Positions 45,484 through 55,394 of a stretch of 64,000 nucleotides of DNA are shown piece by piece. The DNA lies in NCBI RefSeq assembly GCF_028768465.1, contig NZ_CP118225.1, positions 4,507,001 to 4,571,000 of the forward strand. The letters run 5' to 3'. The DNA is from Rhodopirellula sp. P2 (GTDB lineage Bacteria > Planctomycetota > Planctomycetia > Pirellulales > Pirellulaceae). The notes under the pieces are model-generated. The model was not told where the DNA came from. It saw only the letters and a list, made by a program, of their open reading frames with translations, and searched no databases. Numbering within the stretch: the first letter of the stretch is position 1; each line of letters starts with the position of its first letter. The translations under genes were made by a program, and so were the position numbers.

Positions 45484-46353
45484 TCAACGATGATTGAAGC
45501 GGCATTCCTTCCGGAAGCCACGAGGAGTCATGCCAGTCGTTTCTTTGAACGCTCGATTGAAACGGCTCAGTGAATCAAACCCAGCGGCAAACGCGATGTC
45601 GATGATCTGGTCGTTGCTCGACACGAGCAAACGTTGAGCTTCGGCGACACGGTGGCGAGTGATCAGCCCGTTCAGTGTCGCCCCAAACGTTTTCCGAAAC
45701 AGGGTGGATGCGTAGTCTGGATGAAGGTCCACGCAATCCGCGATCTCTTTGATCTGCAATCGCGACTTGAAATTGCGAGCGATGTAGCACGCCATCACTT
45801 CGGCTTTCGCCAGGTTGGGTGATGACTGGTTCGCGTTGGCGTCCCGGTCACCAGGCGAGGTCACTGGATTCTTCAAATGCGATCGGGCCAGACGTAGCAA
45901 TCTTGCTTTCAACTCCAACAAAACAATGTCGCGAAATTCATCGGGTGATTTCAACAGGTCGTCATGCCATTGCTCGAACAAGGAACTGTCACGAGCCGAC
46001 GTCTTTTCATCCGAGTTCTCCGATAAAATGCTGCCCACGATCAACTGGGTTTGCAAGCTCTCAGGCAGTCCCCATTGCAGGAACCATCCAAAGGGGATCG
46101 TGATCACGTAGTAGTGCGTGACATCGCGAAACTCCACGATTTGGTGAGGAACGGCGGCCCAGAAAAGCGTCAGCGATCGAGCTTCCACCGTGACACGGTT
46201 GCCGCCGATCAGGTAGGTCAGCGACCCGGAATCGAGAAAATTGATCTCGATCTCGTCGTGACGATCCGGCCGCGGCATCGGCACGGGTTCCCAGAGCTCG
46301 CAAGTGAAGCCGTAGGGAGCAAACTCAGGTCGTTGGGTATCAAAATGCCGCAT
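45484..46353 (-). CDS. AraC-family transcriptional regulator, 289 aa
   Basis: The N-terminal cupin-type sensing half (about 1-150, with EINFLDSGSLTYLIGG) is followed by two C-terminal helix-turn-helix motifs (LQIKEIADCVDLHPDYASTL and DQIIDIAFAAGFDSLSRFNR). ATG 46353 is preferred because it leaves a 165-bp promoter region to the divergent dehydrogenase gene; an in-frame start at 46476 would leave only 42 bp. Its position suggests that it controls the dehydrogenase and perhaps the ribose operon downstream, probably in response to a sugar. Confidence 0.85.
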   Translation of the reverse strand: MRHFDTQRPEFAPYGFTCELWEPVPMPRPDRHDEIEINFLDSGSLTYLIGGNRVTVEARSLTLFWAAVPHQIVEFRDVTHYYVITIPFGWFLQWGLPESLQTQLIVGSILSENSDEKTSARDSSLFEQWHDDLLKSPDEFRDIVLLELKARLLRLARSHLKNPVTSPGDRDANANQSSPNLAKAEVMACYIARNFKSRLQIKEIADCVDLHPDYASTLFRKTFGATLNGLITRHRVAEAQRLLVSSNDQIIDIAFAAGFDSLSRFNRAFKETTGMTPRGFRKECRFNHR

Positions 46354-46518
46354 AATCTCAGGATAGTGCAAGTTGCGACCGTTTTCGAGGGAGACTGTGC
46401 GGATTTCTGGTGTAAGTTGGGCCCAGAGATCAATCGTACCGAGTGATTGGGGCGAGCGATTTGAACGGTGTGGCAATTCCGCCGTCGGCCTCTTCCGCCT
46501 TTTCTCAGGACTTCATCC
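46354..46518. promoter_or_regulatory. Divergent promoter region between AraC regulator and dehydrogenase
   Basis: 165 bp separate the two divergent starts, the usual layout for an AraC-type regulator and its target. CTCAGGA at 46505-46511 is a plausible ribosome-binding site for the dehydrogenase. I could not assign direct-repeat operators with confidence. Confidence 0.45.
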
Positions 46519-47688
46519 ATGAGCGTAGCAAAACCCGAATCCGTGCGTGCTGTTGCCATGACGGCACCCGGTGTCACTGAGATGCGGACCTATCCGTTTC
46601 CGACGCTGGATCATGATTCAGCGATTTTGAAAGTCGACATGTCGGGGATCTGTGGAACCGACCGCCACATCTTCAAAGGTGAGGCAACGGAACTTCGCGG
46701 GAAGTCCATCTTTCCCTACGTCGGTGGTCACGAGGTGATCGGTACGCTGGTCGAGATTGGCGACAACGCAGCGAAGGTGATGGACTACGACAAGCAACCG
46801 CTGAAAGTGGGCGACCGGGTTGCGATCGCTGTCGAGGTCAACTGCGGTCACTGCTACTACTGTCGAAAACACTACAACAACACGACCTGTTTGAATCAGA
46901 TCCAAGCCTACGGGTTGCATCCCAATGCGGACACGCTGCCTTACCTGCGGGGTGGGTTTGCGGAGTACATGTACATCCGACCTGGAACGCATCTGTTCAA
47001 AGTCCCTGATGAGATGTCGACCGACGTCGCCGTGTTTGTGGAAGAGATGGCCGTCGCGTATCACAGTTTGGCTCGCGCGGCAGGTCCGTTTGCACCCGTC
47101 AATGAAGGTTTCGGCCCTGGGATGTCAGTGGCTGTGCTCGGCAACGGTCCCCTGGGAATTCTTCACGGCATCATGGCCAGCATTCATGGTGCCGGTTTAC
47201 GAATCGCGACGGATCTCTCGGAGCTTCGGTTGGCGAAGGCGAAAAGTCTTTACGCCGACGTCACGATCAATGCGGCCAAGGTTTCAACCGACGAACGCAT
47301 CGAACAGGTGAAAGCCATGACCGAAGGCGTCGGACCTGATCTGGTGATTGAATCAGCAGGTGAACCCGAAGCATTCATCGAGGCACTTCGAATGGTCCGC
47401 AAGGGCGGCACCGTGATCGAAGTTGGCAACTGGGTGGATCTCGGCAAACCAGTCGCTTTGGACGTGATGCGACACATCAGCTCGAAGAACTTGCACATCC
47501 ATTCGGTGTTCCACTGCGGAACGGATTGGCGTCCGGTGTTGAACATTCTGCACCAGCAATCCGATCGCTACGACTTTGCATCGTTGATCACACATCGATT
47601 TGGTTTGGACGAATTGGTGGACAAGTTCGGAACGGTCACCGACTTTGACGAATGCTGTAAAATCGAAGTGATTCCGCACCAAAGCTGA
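46519..47688 (+). CDS. Zinc-dependent alcohol/polyol dehydrogenase (MDR superfamily), 389 aa
   Basis: The catalytic zinc site is seen in SGICGTDRHI (Cys), GGHEVIG (His-Glu) and VEEMA. The structural zinc lobe has NCGHCYYCRKHYNNTTC with four Cys. The Rossmann motif is VAVLGNGPLGIL (about 198-209). Sorbitol, xylitol or threonine dehydrogenases share this layout. The start at 46519 has a Shine-Dalgarno-like CAGGA. It is divergent from the AraC regulator and 162 bp upstream of rbsD, so it may oxidise a pentitol or related alcohol feeding the same route. Confidence 0.88.
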   Translation: MSVAKPESVRAVAMTAPGVTEMRTYPFPTLDHDSAILKVDMSGICGTDRHIFKGEATELRGKSIFPYVGGHEVIGTLVEIGDNAAKVMDYDKQPLKVGDRVAIAVEVNCGHCYYCRKHYNNTTCLNQIQAYGLHPNADTLPYLRGGFAEYMYIRPGTHLFKVPDEMSTDVAVFVEEMAVAYHSLARAAGPFAPVNEGFGPGMSVAVLGNGPLGILHGIMASIHGAGLRIATDLSELRLAKAKSLYADVTINAAKVSTDERIEQVKAMTEGVGPDLVIESAGEPEAFIEALRMVRKGGTVIEVGNWVDLGKPVALDVMRHISSKNLHIHSVFHCGTDWRPVLNILHQQSDRYDFASLITHRFGLDELVDKFGTVTDFDECCKIEVIPHQS

Positions 47689-47850
47689 GCCGTTTCCGCG
47701 GGTCTTTGCCTGATGACTGGAAGCCTTCGTTTCCGCATCTTTCTGTCGCTTCTCATTGAAGTGGTCACCCCGCATTCAGCTGCTTGAACCCCGCCAGCCA
47801 CACCACGAATTCACCGCCTCGTCCCATCATCTGAATCTTTCGCAAAATTC

Positions 47851-48258
47851 ATGAAACGCACCCGACTACTCAACAGCGAACTGAGCTACGAAATCAGTCG
47901 GATCGGGCACACCGCGTCGATCACGTTGTGTGATGCCGGGTTGCCGATCCCTACCGGAGTGAAGCGGATTGATTTGGCGATCGAGGAAGGGTATCCGACG
48001 TTCTTGCGAACGCTGGATGCAATCTTGAGCGAGTTGAAGGTGGAGGAGATCGTGATTGCTAGCGAGATTCATGACCACAATCAAGGCGTCTTTGAACAGA
48101 TGATGCAACTCTTCGAAGCTCATCGAATGGCACCGAAGATCACAGAGGTTTTGCACGTGGAATTCAAACAACGAACCCAGGTCAGCGAGGCGATCGTTCG
48201 CACCGGAGAATGCACCCCGTATGCGAACGTCATCTTAAAGTCCGGCGTTGTCTTTTGA
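47851..48258 (+). CDS. rbsD: D-ribose pyranase
   Basis: RbsD interconverts the beta-pyranose and beta-furanose forms of D-ribose so that ribokinase can use imported sugar. The 135-aa product has the expected length, the N-terminal LLNSELSYEISRIGHTASITLCDAGLPIP block with the active-site His, and the C-terminal RTGECTPYANVILKSGV signature that lines the pocket. It is the first gene of the rbs operon. Confidence 0.95.
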   Translation: MKRTRLLNSELSYEISRIGHTASITLCDAGLPIPTGVKRIDLAIEEGYPTFLRTLDAILSELKVEEIVIASEIHDHNQGVFEQMMQLFEAHRMAPKITEVLHVEFKQRTQVSEAIVRTGECTPYANVILKSGVVF

Positions 48259-48300
48259 CGTCGAAGTTATCCCCCACAACTTTTGATCGAGACATTCTTG

Positions 48301-49290
48301 ATGAGCTCATGCAACCAATCCAAACGACTCGCGACATTGTTCGTGTGCGCGTTGGCACTCGTGATCAGCGGATGTCGCAGCGAAACGAAACCCTCCGGCA
48401 GTTCTGCTGGCTTGGACGAGCCCAAGCGAGTGGCAGTGATCGTTTCGACATTGAACAACCCGTGGTTCGTCGTGCTTGCCGAATCCGCTCGAGACAGTGC
48501 CATTGAGCTCGGCTACGACGCGGTGATATTTGACTCGCAGAACGATCCATCGAAGGAAACGGCACACTTTGACAACGTGATCGCGTCGGGGTACTCGGCG
48601 GTGCTCTTCAATCCAACCGATGCGGATGGTTCCATCGCCAACGTGCGACGCGCGAAAGAAGCCGATCTGCCCGTGTTTTGCATGGACCGAGAAATCAACA
48701 CGACCGACGCTGCCGTTTCGCAAATCCTGTCGGACAACTACTCCGGGTGCGTTGCAATTGGGCAGCACTTCGTGAAAGAGGTGGGGGAGTCGGGCAACTA
48801 CGCCGAGCTGCTCGGTTTGGTGGGCGACAACAACACCCCGAATCGATCGGATGGATTTCATAGTGTGGTCGATCGCTATCCGGATCTGAAGATGGTGGCG
48901 CAGCAAAGTGCCGACTTTGATCGCGCCAAGGCGTTGGAAGTGATGGAAGCCATCCTGCAGGCCAATCCCGATATCAAAGCGGTTTTCTGTGGCAACGACG
49001 CGATGGCAATGGGGGCCTATCAAGCTTTGTTAGCGGCTGGCAAAGCGGAGCAGGTCAAGATCTTTGGCTTCGATGGGGCCGATGATGTGGTGGCAATGAT
49101 CCAAGAAGGCAAGATCGTCGCGACGGGCATGCAGTTTCCAAAACTGATGGCCAAAACCGCGGCGGAGTATGCCGACAAGTACCTGAACGGCGATCACGAT
49201 CTGTCGCAGAAGGTTCCGGTCGCTGTGGAATTGGTTCACCAAGGCAACGCATCGAAGTACGGTGACTTTGGACAAGCAGGTTCGGAGTGA
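48301..49290 (+). CDS. rbsB: Ribose ABC transporter substrate-binding lipoprotein
   Basis: Periplasmic-binding protein of the ribose family, 329 aa. A lipoprotein signal ends with ALVISGC, so lipidation at that Cys is expected, unlike soluble E. coli RbsB. The mature part matches the family: [49 protein letters not shown] and [19 protein letters not shown] 48301 is used because it gives the signal sequence. It overlaps the DUF2291 gene start. Confidence 0.94.
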   Translation: MSSCNQSKRLATLFVCALALVISGCRSETKPSGSSAGLDEPKRVAVIVSTLNNPWFVVLAESARDSAIELGYDAVIFDSQNDPSKETAHFDNVIASGYSAVLFNPTDADGSIANVRRAKEADLPVFCMDREINTTDAAVSQILSDNYSGCVAIGQHFVKEVGESGNYAELLGLVGDNNTPNRSDGFHSVVDRYPDLKMVAQQSADFDRAKALEVMEAILQANPDIKAVFCGNDAMAMGAYQALLAAGKAEQVKIFGFDGADDVVAMIQEGKIVATGMQFPKLMAKTAAEYADKYLNGDHDLSQKVPVAVELVHQGNASKYGDFGQAGSE

Positions 49291-49943
49291 TTTTGCGTCA
49301 ACGAAAGTGGATCATCCGGTTTGTCTTCGTGGTCGGTGCCTTGGTGCTGTTGTATCGGTTACCGCTATTCCACATCGTTTCACTGGAAGATGCGAACAAG
49401 GCCAACGCGAAAGCGACTGCGGCCAAGTTCGATCCAGTGAAGTTCGTGAATACGTTCTGGGACAGCGAGCTGCTTCCTTCGAAATCAGCCGCGGTCGATG
49501 CCGCCACGTTGGTCGCAAAAGTCAAAGCTGATCCGGCCAAAGCCCGTCAACAACACGGACGGCAGGTTGGACTGAGTCAATCGTACTTCTACCACGTCAC
49601 CGGTGTCGGACGAGTTGTCTCCGTTGAAAAGAATTTCATTGGATTGGCGATCTCCCCTGATTCGGAAATGACGGAAGTGATTTTGGAAGCGGGCATCCTC
49701 TTCGGCAACACGGTTCGCGATGGCACAGGTTTGCTGGACGTGAATGACTTCAATAACACCCAGGACTTCAACGCCATTTCCACGGAACTGAACCGCCGGA
49801 TTGAAGCGAATGTCTTGCCAACGCTTCGAGAGATCGCGACGGTCGGTGCGGAAGTGCGATTCACCGGATGTGTCCAAGTCAACGATGAGGACTCTGATCT
49901 TCAACCATTGAAAGTGGTCCCCTTCATCGTGGAGGCGAAATGA
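49287..49943 (+). CDS. DUF2291 family protein, single-pass membrane, 218 aa
   Basis: GTG start overlaps the end of rbsB by 4 bp, and the stop overlaps the start of rbsA by 4 bp, so all three are translationally coupled. One N-terminal helix (about 9-30) anchors a polar extracytoplasmic domain with the block [20 protein letters not shown] and [19 protein letters not shown]2291 proteins are often coded beside sugar ABC transporters, but their role is unknown; an accessory part of the RbsABC system is the natural inference. Confidence 0.82.
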   Translation: MILRQRKWIIRFVFVVGALVLLYRLPLFHIVSLEDANKANAKATAAKFDPVKFVNTFWDSELLPSKSAAVDAATLVAKVKADPAKARQQHGRQVGLSQSYFYHVTGVGRVVSVEKNFIGLAISPDSEMTEVILEAGILFGNTVRDGTGLLDVNDFNNTQDFNAISTELNRRIEANVLPTLREIATVGAEVRFTGCVQVNDEDSDLQPLKVVPFIVEAK

Positions 49944-51475
49944 TCGTCTCCGATGACGTGGTGCTTGAGGCCAAGCAGATATTGAAGCTGTTTCCAGGTA
50001 TGAAAGCGTTGGACGGCGTCGACCTGACTCTGAGGGCAGGGCGTTTGACCGCGTTGCTCGGTGAAAACGGTGCGGGCAAGTCGACGTTGATGAAAATTTT
50101 GGCGGGAGTGCAACCGCCCGACGAAGGCGAGTTGCTGTTGCAGGGTGAACCGGTTCATTTCACCAGCCCACGCGACGCGCAGGATCATGGCATTGCGATG
50201 ATCCATCAAGAACTGAGTTTGGTGCCCGATCTCACCGTCGCCGAAAACATTTTCCTTGGCCGTGAGCCGCTTCGTTTCGAAACGCTGATTGACTACACCG
50301 AACTGAACCGTCAAGCAACCGAGTGGTTGAAACGTTTGGAACTCGACGTGTCGCCAACGACGCCCGTCCGGCGACTGCGAGTCGGTCAACAACAGTTGGT
50401 TGAGATTGCTCGCGCGTTGGCTGGCAACGTTCGTATCCTGATCATGGATGAGCCCACATCCGCAATCACCGAACGCGAGACGGAGGTTCTGTTCCGATGC
50501 ATCGCTGATCTGAAGAAGCAGGGCGTTGCGATCGTTTATATCACTCACCGCTTGGAAGAACTCGAACAGATTGCTGACGACATTGTCGTGATGCGTGATG
50601 GTTGTTTGATCGGCACGGCCGAGTTTGGTGAGCTCAGTCACGACGCAATGGTTCGAATGATGGTTGGACGAGATGTGAAAATCCTTTCCAAGCAGTCGTC
50701 CTCCAACAATCAGCCGGTTCTTCGTGCCGAAGGGATCTCGCTCCGTCATCCGACTCGCCCCGGTGACTATCTGGTGCACGAAGTCAACATGCACGTTTGC
50801 AAAGGCGAAGTGCTGGGCATCTTTGGATTGATGGGGGCGGGTCGAACGGAATTGCTGGAGTGTTTGTTCGGACTGCACCCGACGGCGTCGACCGGGCAGG
50901 TGAGCATGCACGACCAAAGTGTTCGATTGAAAAACCCCGCCGATGCGATCTCCCATGGTTTGGCGTTGGTCCCCGAGGACCGAAAGCAGGATGGTTTGGT
51001 GTTGTCGATGTCCGTCGGTGAAAACGCGAGTCTGGCGAGCCTGAAGCATTCCGAACGGTTTGGGTTCCTCGATCGTGGCAGAGAACGCGAGCACACACGG
51101 CATTTTTTGGAACGGTTTCGTGTGAAGACGCCGTCGCTGCGTGAGAAGATCATCAATTTGAGTGGTGGCAACCAGCAGAAGGTGATCTTGGCGAAATGGT
51201 TGGCGACGGGACCTGCCGTGTTGATGCTCGATGAGCCCACTCGCGGGATCGATATCCATGCCAAGAATGAAATCTACTCGCTCATCAATGAACTGACGGC
51301 CGACGGATTGGCCGTGATCATGGTTTCATCGGAATTGCCCGAGGTGATGGCGGTTTCGGATCGGATCTTGGTGATGTGCGAAGGGCGTGCAACCCAAGAA
51401 TTCGACCGGGCGAAGGCCACCGAGGAAAACATCCTGCAAGCGGCTTTGCCGAGAAGGAACTCGATTCCATGTTAG
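49940..51475 (+). CDS. rbsA: Ribose ABC transporter ATP-binding protein (dual NBD)
   Basis: Two fused ATPase domains drive ribose import. The first has GENGAGKST (about 43-51) and a signature in RVGQQQLVEIARAL; the second has GLMGAGRTE and LSGGNQQKVILAKWL. The degenerate second Walker A is normal for this subfamily. Length 511 aa is typical. The last 7 bp overlap the start of rbsC. Confidence 0.95.
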   Translation: MIVSDDVVLEAKQILKLFPGMKALDGVDLTLRAGRLTALLGENGAGKSTLMKILAGVQPPDEGELLLQGEPVHFTSPRDAQDHGIAMIHQELSLVPDLTVAENIFLGREPLRFETLIDYTELNRQATEWLKRLELDVSPTTPVRRLRVGQQQLVEIARALAGNVRILIMDEPTSAITERETEVLFRCIADLKKQGVAIVYITHRLEELEQIADDIVVMRDGCLIGTAEFGELSHDAMVRMMVGRDVKILSKQSSSNNQPVLRAEGISLRHPTRPGDYLVHEVNMHVCKGEVLGIFGLMGAGRTELLECLFGLHPTASTGQVSMHDQSVRLKNPADAISHGLALVPEDRKQDGLVLSMSVGENASLASLKHSERFGFLDRGREREHTRHFLERFRVKTPSLREKIINLSGGNQQKVILAKWLATGPAVLMLDEPTRGIDIHAKNEIYSLINELTADGLAVIMVSSELPEVMAVSDRILVMCEGRATQEFDRAKATEENILQAALPRRNSIPC

Positions 51476-52440
51476 AAAACAAACGCGAACACCTCGCGAA
51501 ATTTCAATCGCTGATTGCATTGGTGGTGATGCTGATCGCCATGAGTTTCTTGTCGGACAGTTTCTTTACGCCCGAGAATGGGCTGAACATTCTGAGACAA
51601 ATCTCAGTCAACCTCAGCCTTTCGATCGGGATGACGTTGATCATCTTGACCGGCGGAATCGACTTGTCGGTCGGTGCCATCCTCGCATTGTCCGGCGCCG
51701 TGGCGGCAGGGTTGCTGAAGAACGGCATCATGCTCGAACCGCTTGGCGTGAAGTTGCAGTTCACGGTCTTTGGATCCATTGTTTCTGGACTATTGGTCGG
51801 TTCCGCCGCGGGGTTATTCAATGGAGTCGCGGTGACTCGTTTCAAGCTTCCGCCGTTTGTCGCCACGCTGGGAATGTTCAGCATCGCTCGTGGTTTGACG
51901 ATGTTGTGGACGGGTGGGTTCCCGGTCACGGGACTCGGTTCATCGTTCGGTGCCATCGGCACGGGCGTGTTCCTGCAGATTCCGGTTCCGGTTTGGATCA
52001 CCGGTGCATTGGTTGGCGTGTTTGTGCTGCTGACCCGGACAACTCGTTTTGGCCGGCATGTGTACGCGGTTGGCGGCAACGAACGCGCTTCGTTGTTGAC
52101 AGGATTGCCGGTCGATCGGATCAAAATCGCGGTCTACACGCTCGGTGGTTTGCTCGCTGGAGTGGCGGGACTCATCGTGACCGCTCGACTGGATTCGGCT
52201 CAACCCAACGCAGGGTTGGGGTACGAACTGGATTCCATCGCCGCCGTCGTGATTGGTGGAACATCCCTGTCGGGCGGACGAGGCAGCGTCATGGGGACCG
52301 TGCTCGGTTGCCTGATCATTGGTGTGTTGAACAACAGCCTTTTTCTGTTAAACGTTTCCCCTTTTTGGCAACAAGTGGTCAAGGGATTCGTGATCCTGGC
52401 CGCCGTCGCCGTGGACCGTATGAGTCAAAGGGACCGATAA
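51469..52440 (+). CDS. rbsC: Ribose ABC transporter permease
   Basis: BPD_transp_2 family permease with about eight to ten membrane helices in 323 aa. Family segments GMTLIILTGGIDLSVGAILALSG and GLGYELDSIAAVVIGGTSLSGGRGS (the EAA-like loop that meets RbsA) are clear. ATG 51469 overlaps rbsA by 7 bp; the in-frame start 93 bp earlier would give an implausible Arg-rich extension. rbsK starts 2 bp after the stop. Confidence 0.95.
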   Translation: MLENKREHLAKFQSLIALVVMLIAMSFLSDSFFTPENGLNILRQISVNLSLSIGMTLIILTGGIDLSVGAILALSGAVAAGLLKNGIMLEPLGVKLQFTVFGSIVSGLLVGSAAGLFNGVAVTRFKLPPFVATLGMFSIARGLTMLWTGGFPVTGLGSSFGAIGTGVFLQIPVPVWITGALVGVFVLLTRTTRFGRHVYAVGGNERASLLTGLPVDRIKIAVYTLGGLLAGVAGLIVTARLDSAQPNAGLGYELDSIAAVVIGGTSLSGGRGSVMGTVLGCLIIGVLNNSLFLLNVSPFWQQVVKGFVILAAVAVDRMSQRDR

Positions 52441-52441
52441 G

Positions 52442-53386
52442 ATGACAGACACAATGACACGCCCGAAGATCACCGTCGTTGGTTCGGCCAATGTGGATCT
52501 GACGTTTCGCACACCGCGATTGCCCGTGCCTGGCGAAACCTTTGCCGGACATTCGCTGCATCAAGGCATGGGTGGCAAAGGTGCGAACCAAGCGGTCGTC
52601 GCCGCCCGACTCGGTGCCGAAGTCGCCTTTGTCGCTCGCGTCGGGAACGATGGCTTCGCGACTCAGGCCATTGACGCCTACCGAGCAGACAGAATCAACA
52701 CGTCCTTCATTCAACATTCCAAAAACCAGCCTACAGGCACGGCCGCGATTTTGGTGGATGATGACGCTGAGAACTGCATCATCGTTGTCGCCGGAGCGAA
52801 CGCCGAACTGACCGCGGCTGATGTTCGATCGGCCCAGGCAATCATCGCCGATTCCGATGTGGTGATCTGTCAATTGGAAACTCCTGTGGAGGCGGCTCTC
52901 GAAGCATTCAAACTGGCTCGTGCGGCCAACGTCCTGACGATGCTGACTCCGGCACCCGCGGAACTTGTTTCGGATGAACTGCTTTCGCTTTGCGATGTTT
53001 GTGTCCCCAACAAGACCGAGATCGCCGCCATCACGGGTTGCAGTGTGGAGACACAGGCTGACTGTGCTGCCGCTGCGGAACAGTTGAGGCAACGTGGCGT
53101 TCGACAAGTTGCACTGACGATGGGCGGCGAAGGCGTTTTGGTGCTCGACCGATCGGGGATCTCCCTCATTCCTGCCTCACCCGTCAAAGCGGTCGACACC
53201 ACCGGGGCCGGCGATGCCTTCACCGGGGCATTGGCGGTCTCGCTCGCCGAAGGAATGTCTTTGGCCGACGCTGCCACTCGTGCTGGGATCGTTGCGGCCA
53301 TCTCGGTCACACGCGTCGGCACTCAAACATCCTTTCCTTCGCTCGATGAAATCAATCGCTGGAAGCAAGCTGAGAACACTGCATGA
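52442..53386 (+). CDS. rbsK: Ribokinase
   Basis: PfkB-family kinase forming D-ribose 5-phosphate. Motifs: N-terminal VVGSANVDL and GGKGANQA (sugar binding), and C-terminal DTTGAGDAFTGAL with the catalytic Asp. Length 314 aa is standard. Its stop overlaps the start of the following nucleoside-hydrolase-like gene by 4 bp, which puts that gene in the same operon. Confidence 0.95.
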   Translation: MTDTMTRPKITVVGSANVDLTFRTPRLPVPGETFAGHSLHQGMGGKGANQAVVAARLGAEVAFVARVGNDGFATQAIDAYRADRINTSFIQHSKNQPTGTAAILVDDDAENCIIVVAGANAELTAADVRSAQAIIADSDVVICQLETPVEAALEAFKLARAANVLTMLTPAPAELVSDELLSLCDVCVPNKTEIAAITGCSVETQADCAAAAEQLRQRGVRQVALTMGGEGVLVLDRSGISLIPASPVKAVDTTGAGDAFTGALAVSLAEGMSLADAATRAGIVAAISVTRVGTQTSFPSLDEINRWKQAENTA

Positions 53387-54825
53387 AAAAACTCTTCAGA
53401 CTCTTGATGGTTCTCCTGGCGACGTCCTCGTTTGCTGCGGCTGATGACGGCTCAACTGCGAAAGCGCGAATGGTTGTGCTGACCGACATCGAAGCGGACC
53501 CGGACGACACCCAGTCGCTGGTTCGACTGCTGCTTTACGCCAATTCGATTGACATTCAAGCGATTGTGGCAACGACATCGGTGCACCAGAAAAATCGAGT
53601 GGCTCCGGAGTCCATTCGGCGTGTCATTGACGCGTATGGCAAAGTCCAACCCAACCTTCTGAAGCACGAACCTGGATTTCCTACCGCGGATGCGTTGCAC
53701 AAACTGGTCACCAAAGGGTTGCCTCTGTACGGGATGAACGGAGTCGGTGACGACAAGGACTCCCCTGGTTCGCAGCGCATCATCGAATTACTCGATCGCG
53801 ATGATGAACGGCCACTTTGGATTTCGGTATGGGGAGGCCCCAATACGCTTGCGCAGTCCCTGCACAAACTTCGCAAGACTCGACCGGCCGAGGACGTCAC
53901 ACGTCTGGTCAAGAAGCTTCGTGTCTACACGATCTCTGACCAAGACGATTCTGGGATTTGGTTGCGAAACGAATTCCCGGATCTGCAATACATCGTCAGC
54001 CCCGGACGTTACGAACGCTCGACTTGGGGCGCGATCAATCAGGTCGTGGAGGGCATCGACAACACAACGATCAGCAACACTTGGTTGGCCATTCACATCC
54101 AGCAAGGCCATGGTCCGCTGGGAGCGGAATATCCCGATGTTGCCTGGGGAGTTGAAGGTGACACGCCCGCTTTCCTGGGGTTGATTCCCAATGGCTTGAA
54201 CGTTTCCGAACGCCCGGACTTCGGTGGATGGGGCGGACGCTACGAACTTGGCCAGCCCAGCGATGATGAGATCCAGGTTGGCCGTGAGGTGCAGGGAGGC
54301 GTGCCGATCCTCGCCGAGACGCGTCCCATCTGGGGCAACGCCAGCGACGCGTATCGACCGCGATTGTTTCATGATCAGAAGCGTGCTGAAAAGCCCAGCG
54401 ATGAAACGTTCACTGGAAACCGGGTCACATTGTGGCGGTGGCGAGATGACTTTCAGAACGATTTTGCCGCCAGAATGGATTGGTGCGTTGCGAGCTATGA
54501 AGAAGCCAACCATCCGCCTGTGCCAGCCCTCGCCCATGCGGAAACGCTGAATGTGAAATCGGGCGAACAGTTCCGTTTGGATGCGTGGGGAACAACCGAT
54601 CCCGACGGTGACAGTCTCCGTTACACGTGGATGGACTACCCCGAAGCAGGATCGACACCGCTCGACCTGGATATCGGTCAGTCGCCAGAAAACGTTTACC
54701 AGGTGACCCGCACGGCTCCGAAAGTCGACCAACCGGAAACGATGCACTTCATCCTGAAGGTTACCGATCGCGGCACGCCAAGGCTCACCCGATACAAGCG
54801 AGTGATCGTGACGGTTCAACCCTAA
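53383..54825 (+). CDS. Secreted nucleoside-hydrolase-like protein (DUF1593 / Sde182 family), copy A
   Basis: A signal peptide (about 1-20, ATSSFAAAD) precedes a nucleoside-hydrolase-fold domain. The Asp cluster LTDIEADPDDTQSLVRLLLYAN is the equivalent of the DTDxxxDD Ca-binding site of ribohydrolases, followed by ISVWGGPNTLAQ and [10 protein letters not shown]-terminal Ig-like domain (about 385-480, DPDGDSLRYTW...RLTRYKRVIVTVQP) is also present. Such proteins have been described as cellulose-binding or hydrolase-like; the reaction is not known to me. It overlaps rbsK by 4 bp, which supports a link to ribose, for example cleavage of ribosides in the periplasm. Confidence 0.88.
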   Translation: MKKLFRLLMVLLATSSFAAADDGSTAKARMVVLTDIEADPDDTQSLVRLLLYANSIDIQAIVATTSVHQKNRVAPESIRRVIDAYGKVQPNLLKHEPGFPTADALHKLVTKGLPLYGMNGVGDDKDSPGSQRIIELLDRDDERPLWISVWGGPNTLAQSLHKLRKTRPAEDVTRLVKKLRVYTISDQDDSGIWLRNEFPDLQYIVSPGRYERSTWGAINQVVEGIDNTTISNTWLAIHIQQGHGPLGAEYPDVAWGVEGDTPAFLGLIPNGLNVSERPDFGGWGGRYELGQPSDDEIQVGREVQGGVPILAETRPIWGNASDAYRPRLFHDQKRAEKPSDETFTGNRVTLWRWRDDFQNDFAARMDWCVASYEEANHPPVPALAHAETLNVKSGEQFRLDAWGTTDPDGDSLRYTWMDYPEAGSTPLDLDIGQSPENVYQVTRTAPKVDQPETMHFILKVTDRGTPRLTRYKRVIVTVQP

Positions 54826-54903
54826 CGAAGACCAATTACAAGGCAATCGACAGGCCGCAATCCGACGCAGACAAGTGACACCCTTCTCCCCACGAGTGAC
54901 ACC

Positions 54904-55332
54904 ATGATGATGCGCAGCCAACTCAACCAATCCCATTTCCGCAATTTGTGCATCTGTGTCTGGATGGGAGGTCTTTGTCTCTTTTCCACCGCAATGCCCA
55001 ACATTGCCAAGGCGGTGGAGCGGCCTCGGATTTTGGTCACCACGGATGGTGAGATTGATGACGAATGTTCGATGGTTCGATTCTTGTTGTACGCCAATGA
55101 GTTCGACATCGAAGGCATCGTCACTTCCAGTTCACAGTATCACTGGTGGCAGCACACCGAAGCTGACACCTACGACGGGACGATTGAGATCTCCAATGCA
55201 AATCAACCGCAAGCCGAATTCGTTGCATCCAGCGATGCAAATGGCAAAACCGTTCATGTGATTTGCGAAGTGACCGACAGTGGCACGCCCCAAATGACCC
55301 GGTATCAGCGAGTTGTCAACGAGTGTCAATGA
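54904..55332 (+). pseudogene. Internally deleted nucleoside-hydrolase-like gene (DUF1593 family), 142 codons
   Basis: The N-terminus matches the family (signal peptide to about residue 37, then RILVTTDGEIDDECSMVRFLLYANEFDIEGIV). Immediately after SSSQYHW the sequence jumps to the family's C-terminal Ig-like domain (HTEADTYDGTIEI...TRYQRVVNE). About 330-350 residues of the hydrolase and linker are missing, yet the frame stays open. The deletion junction is near 55135-55150. It may still be translated as a small secreted protein, but cannot be a hydrolase. Its Asp cluster also differs (DGEIDD), so it belonged to another subgroup than copies A-D. Confidence 0.78.
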
Positions 55333-55394
55333 AATTGACCAGACAACAAGACAAGCAGAAATTCATCCCTCACTTCGATGCTTTGACCATCCCC

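Noticed and set aside
49901-51259. 452-codon antisense frame over rbsA
   Set aside because: rbsA has both Walker motifs and is coupled to its neighbours; the antisense frame has no support.
51387-52445. 352-codon same-strand frame overlapping rbsC
   Set aside because: The product is Arg-rich and without domains, whereas the other frame encodes the permease with its conserved blocks.
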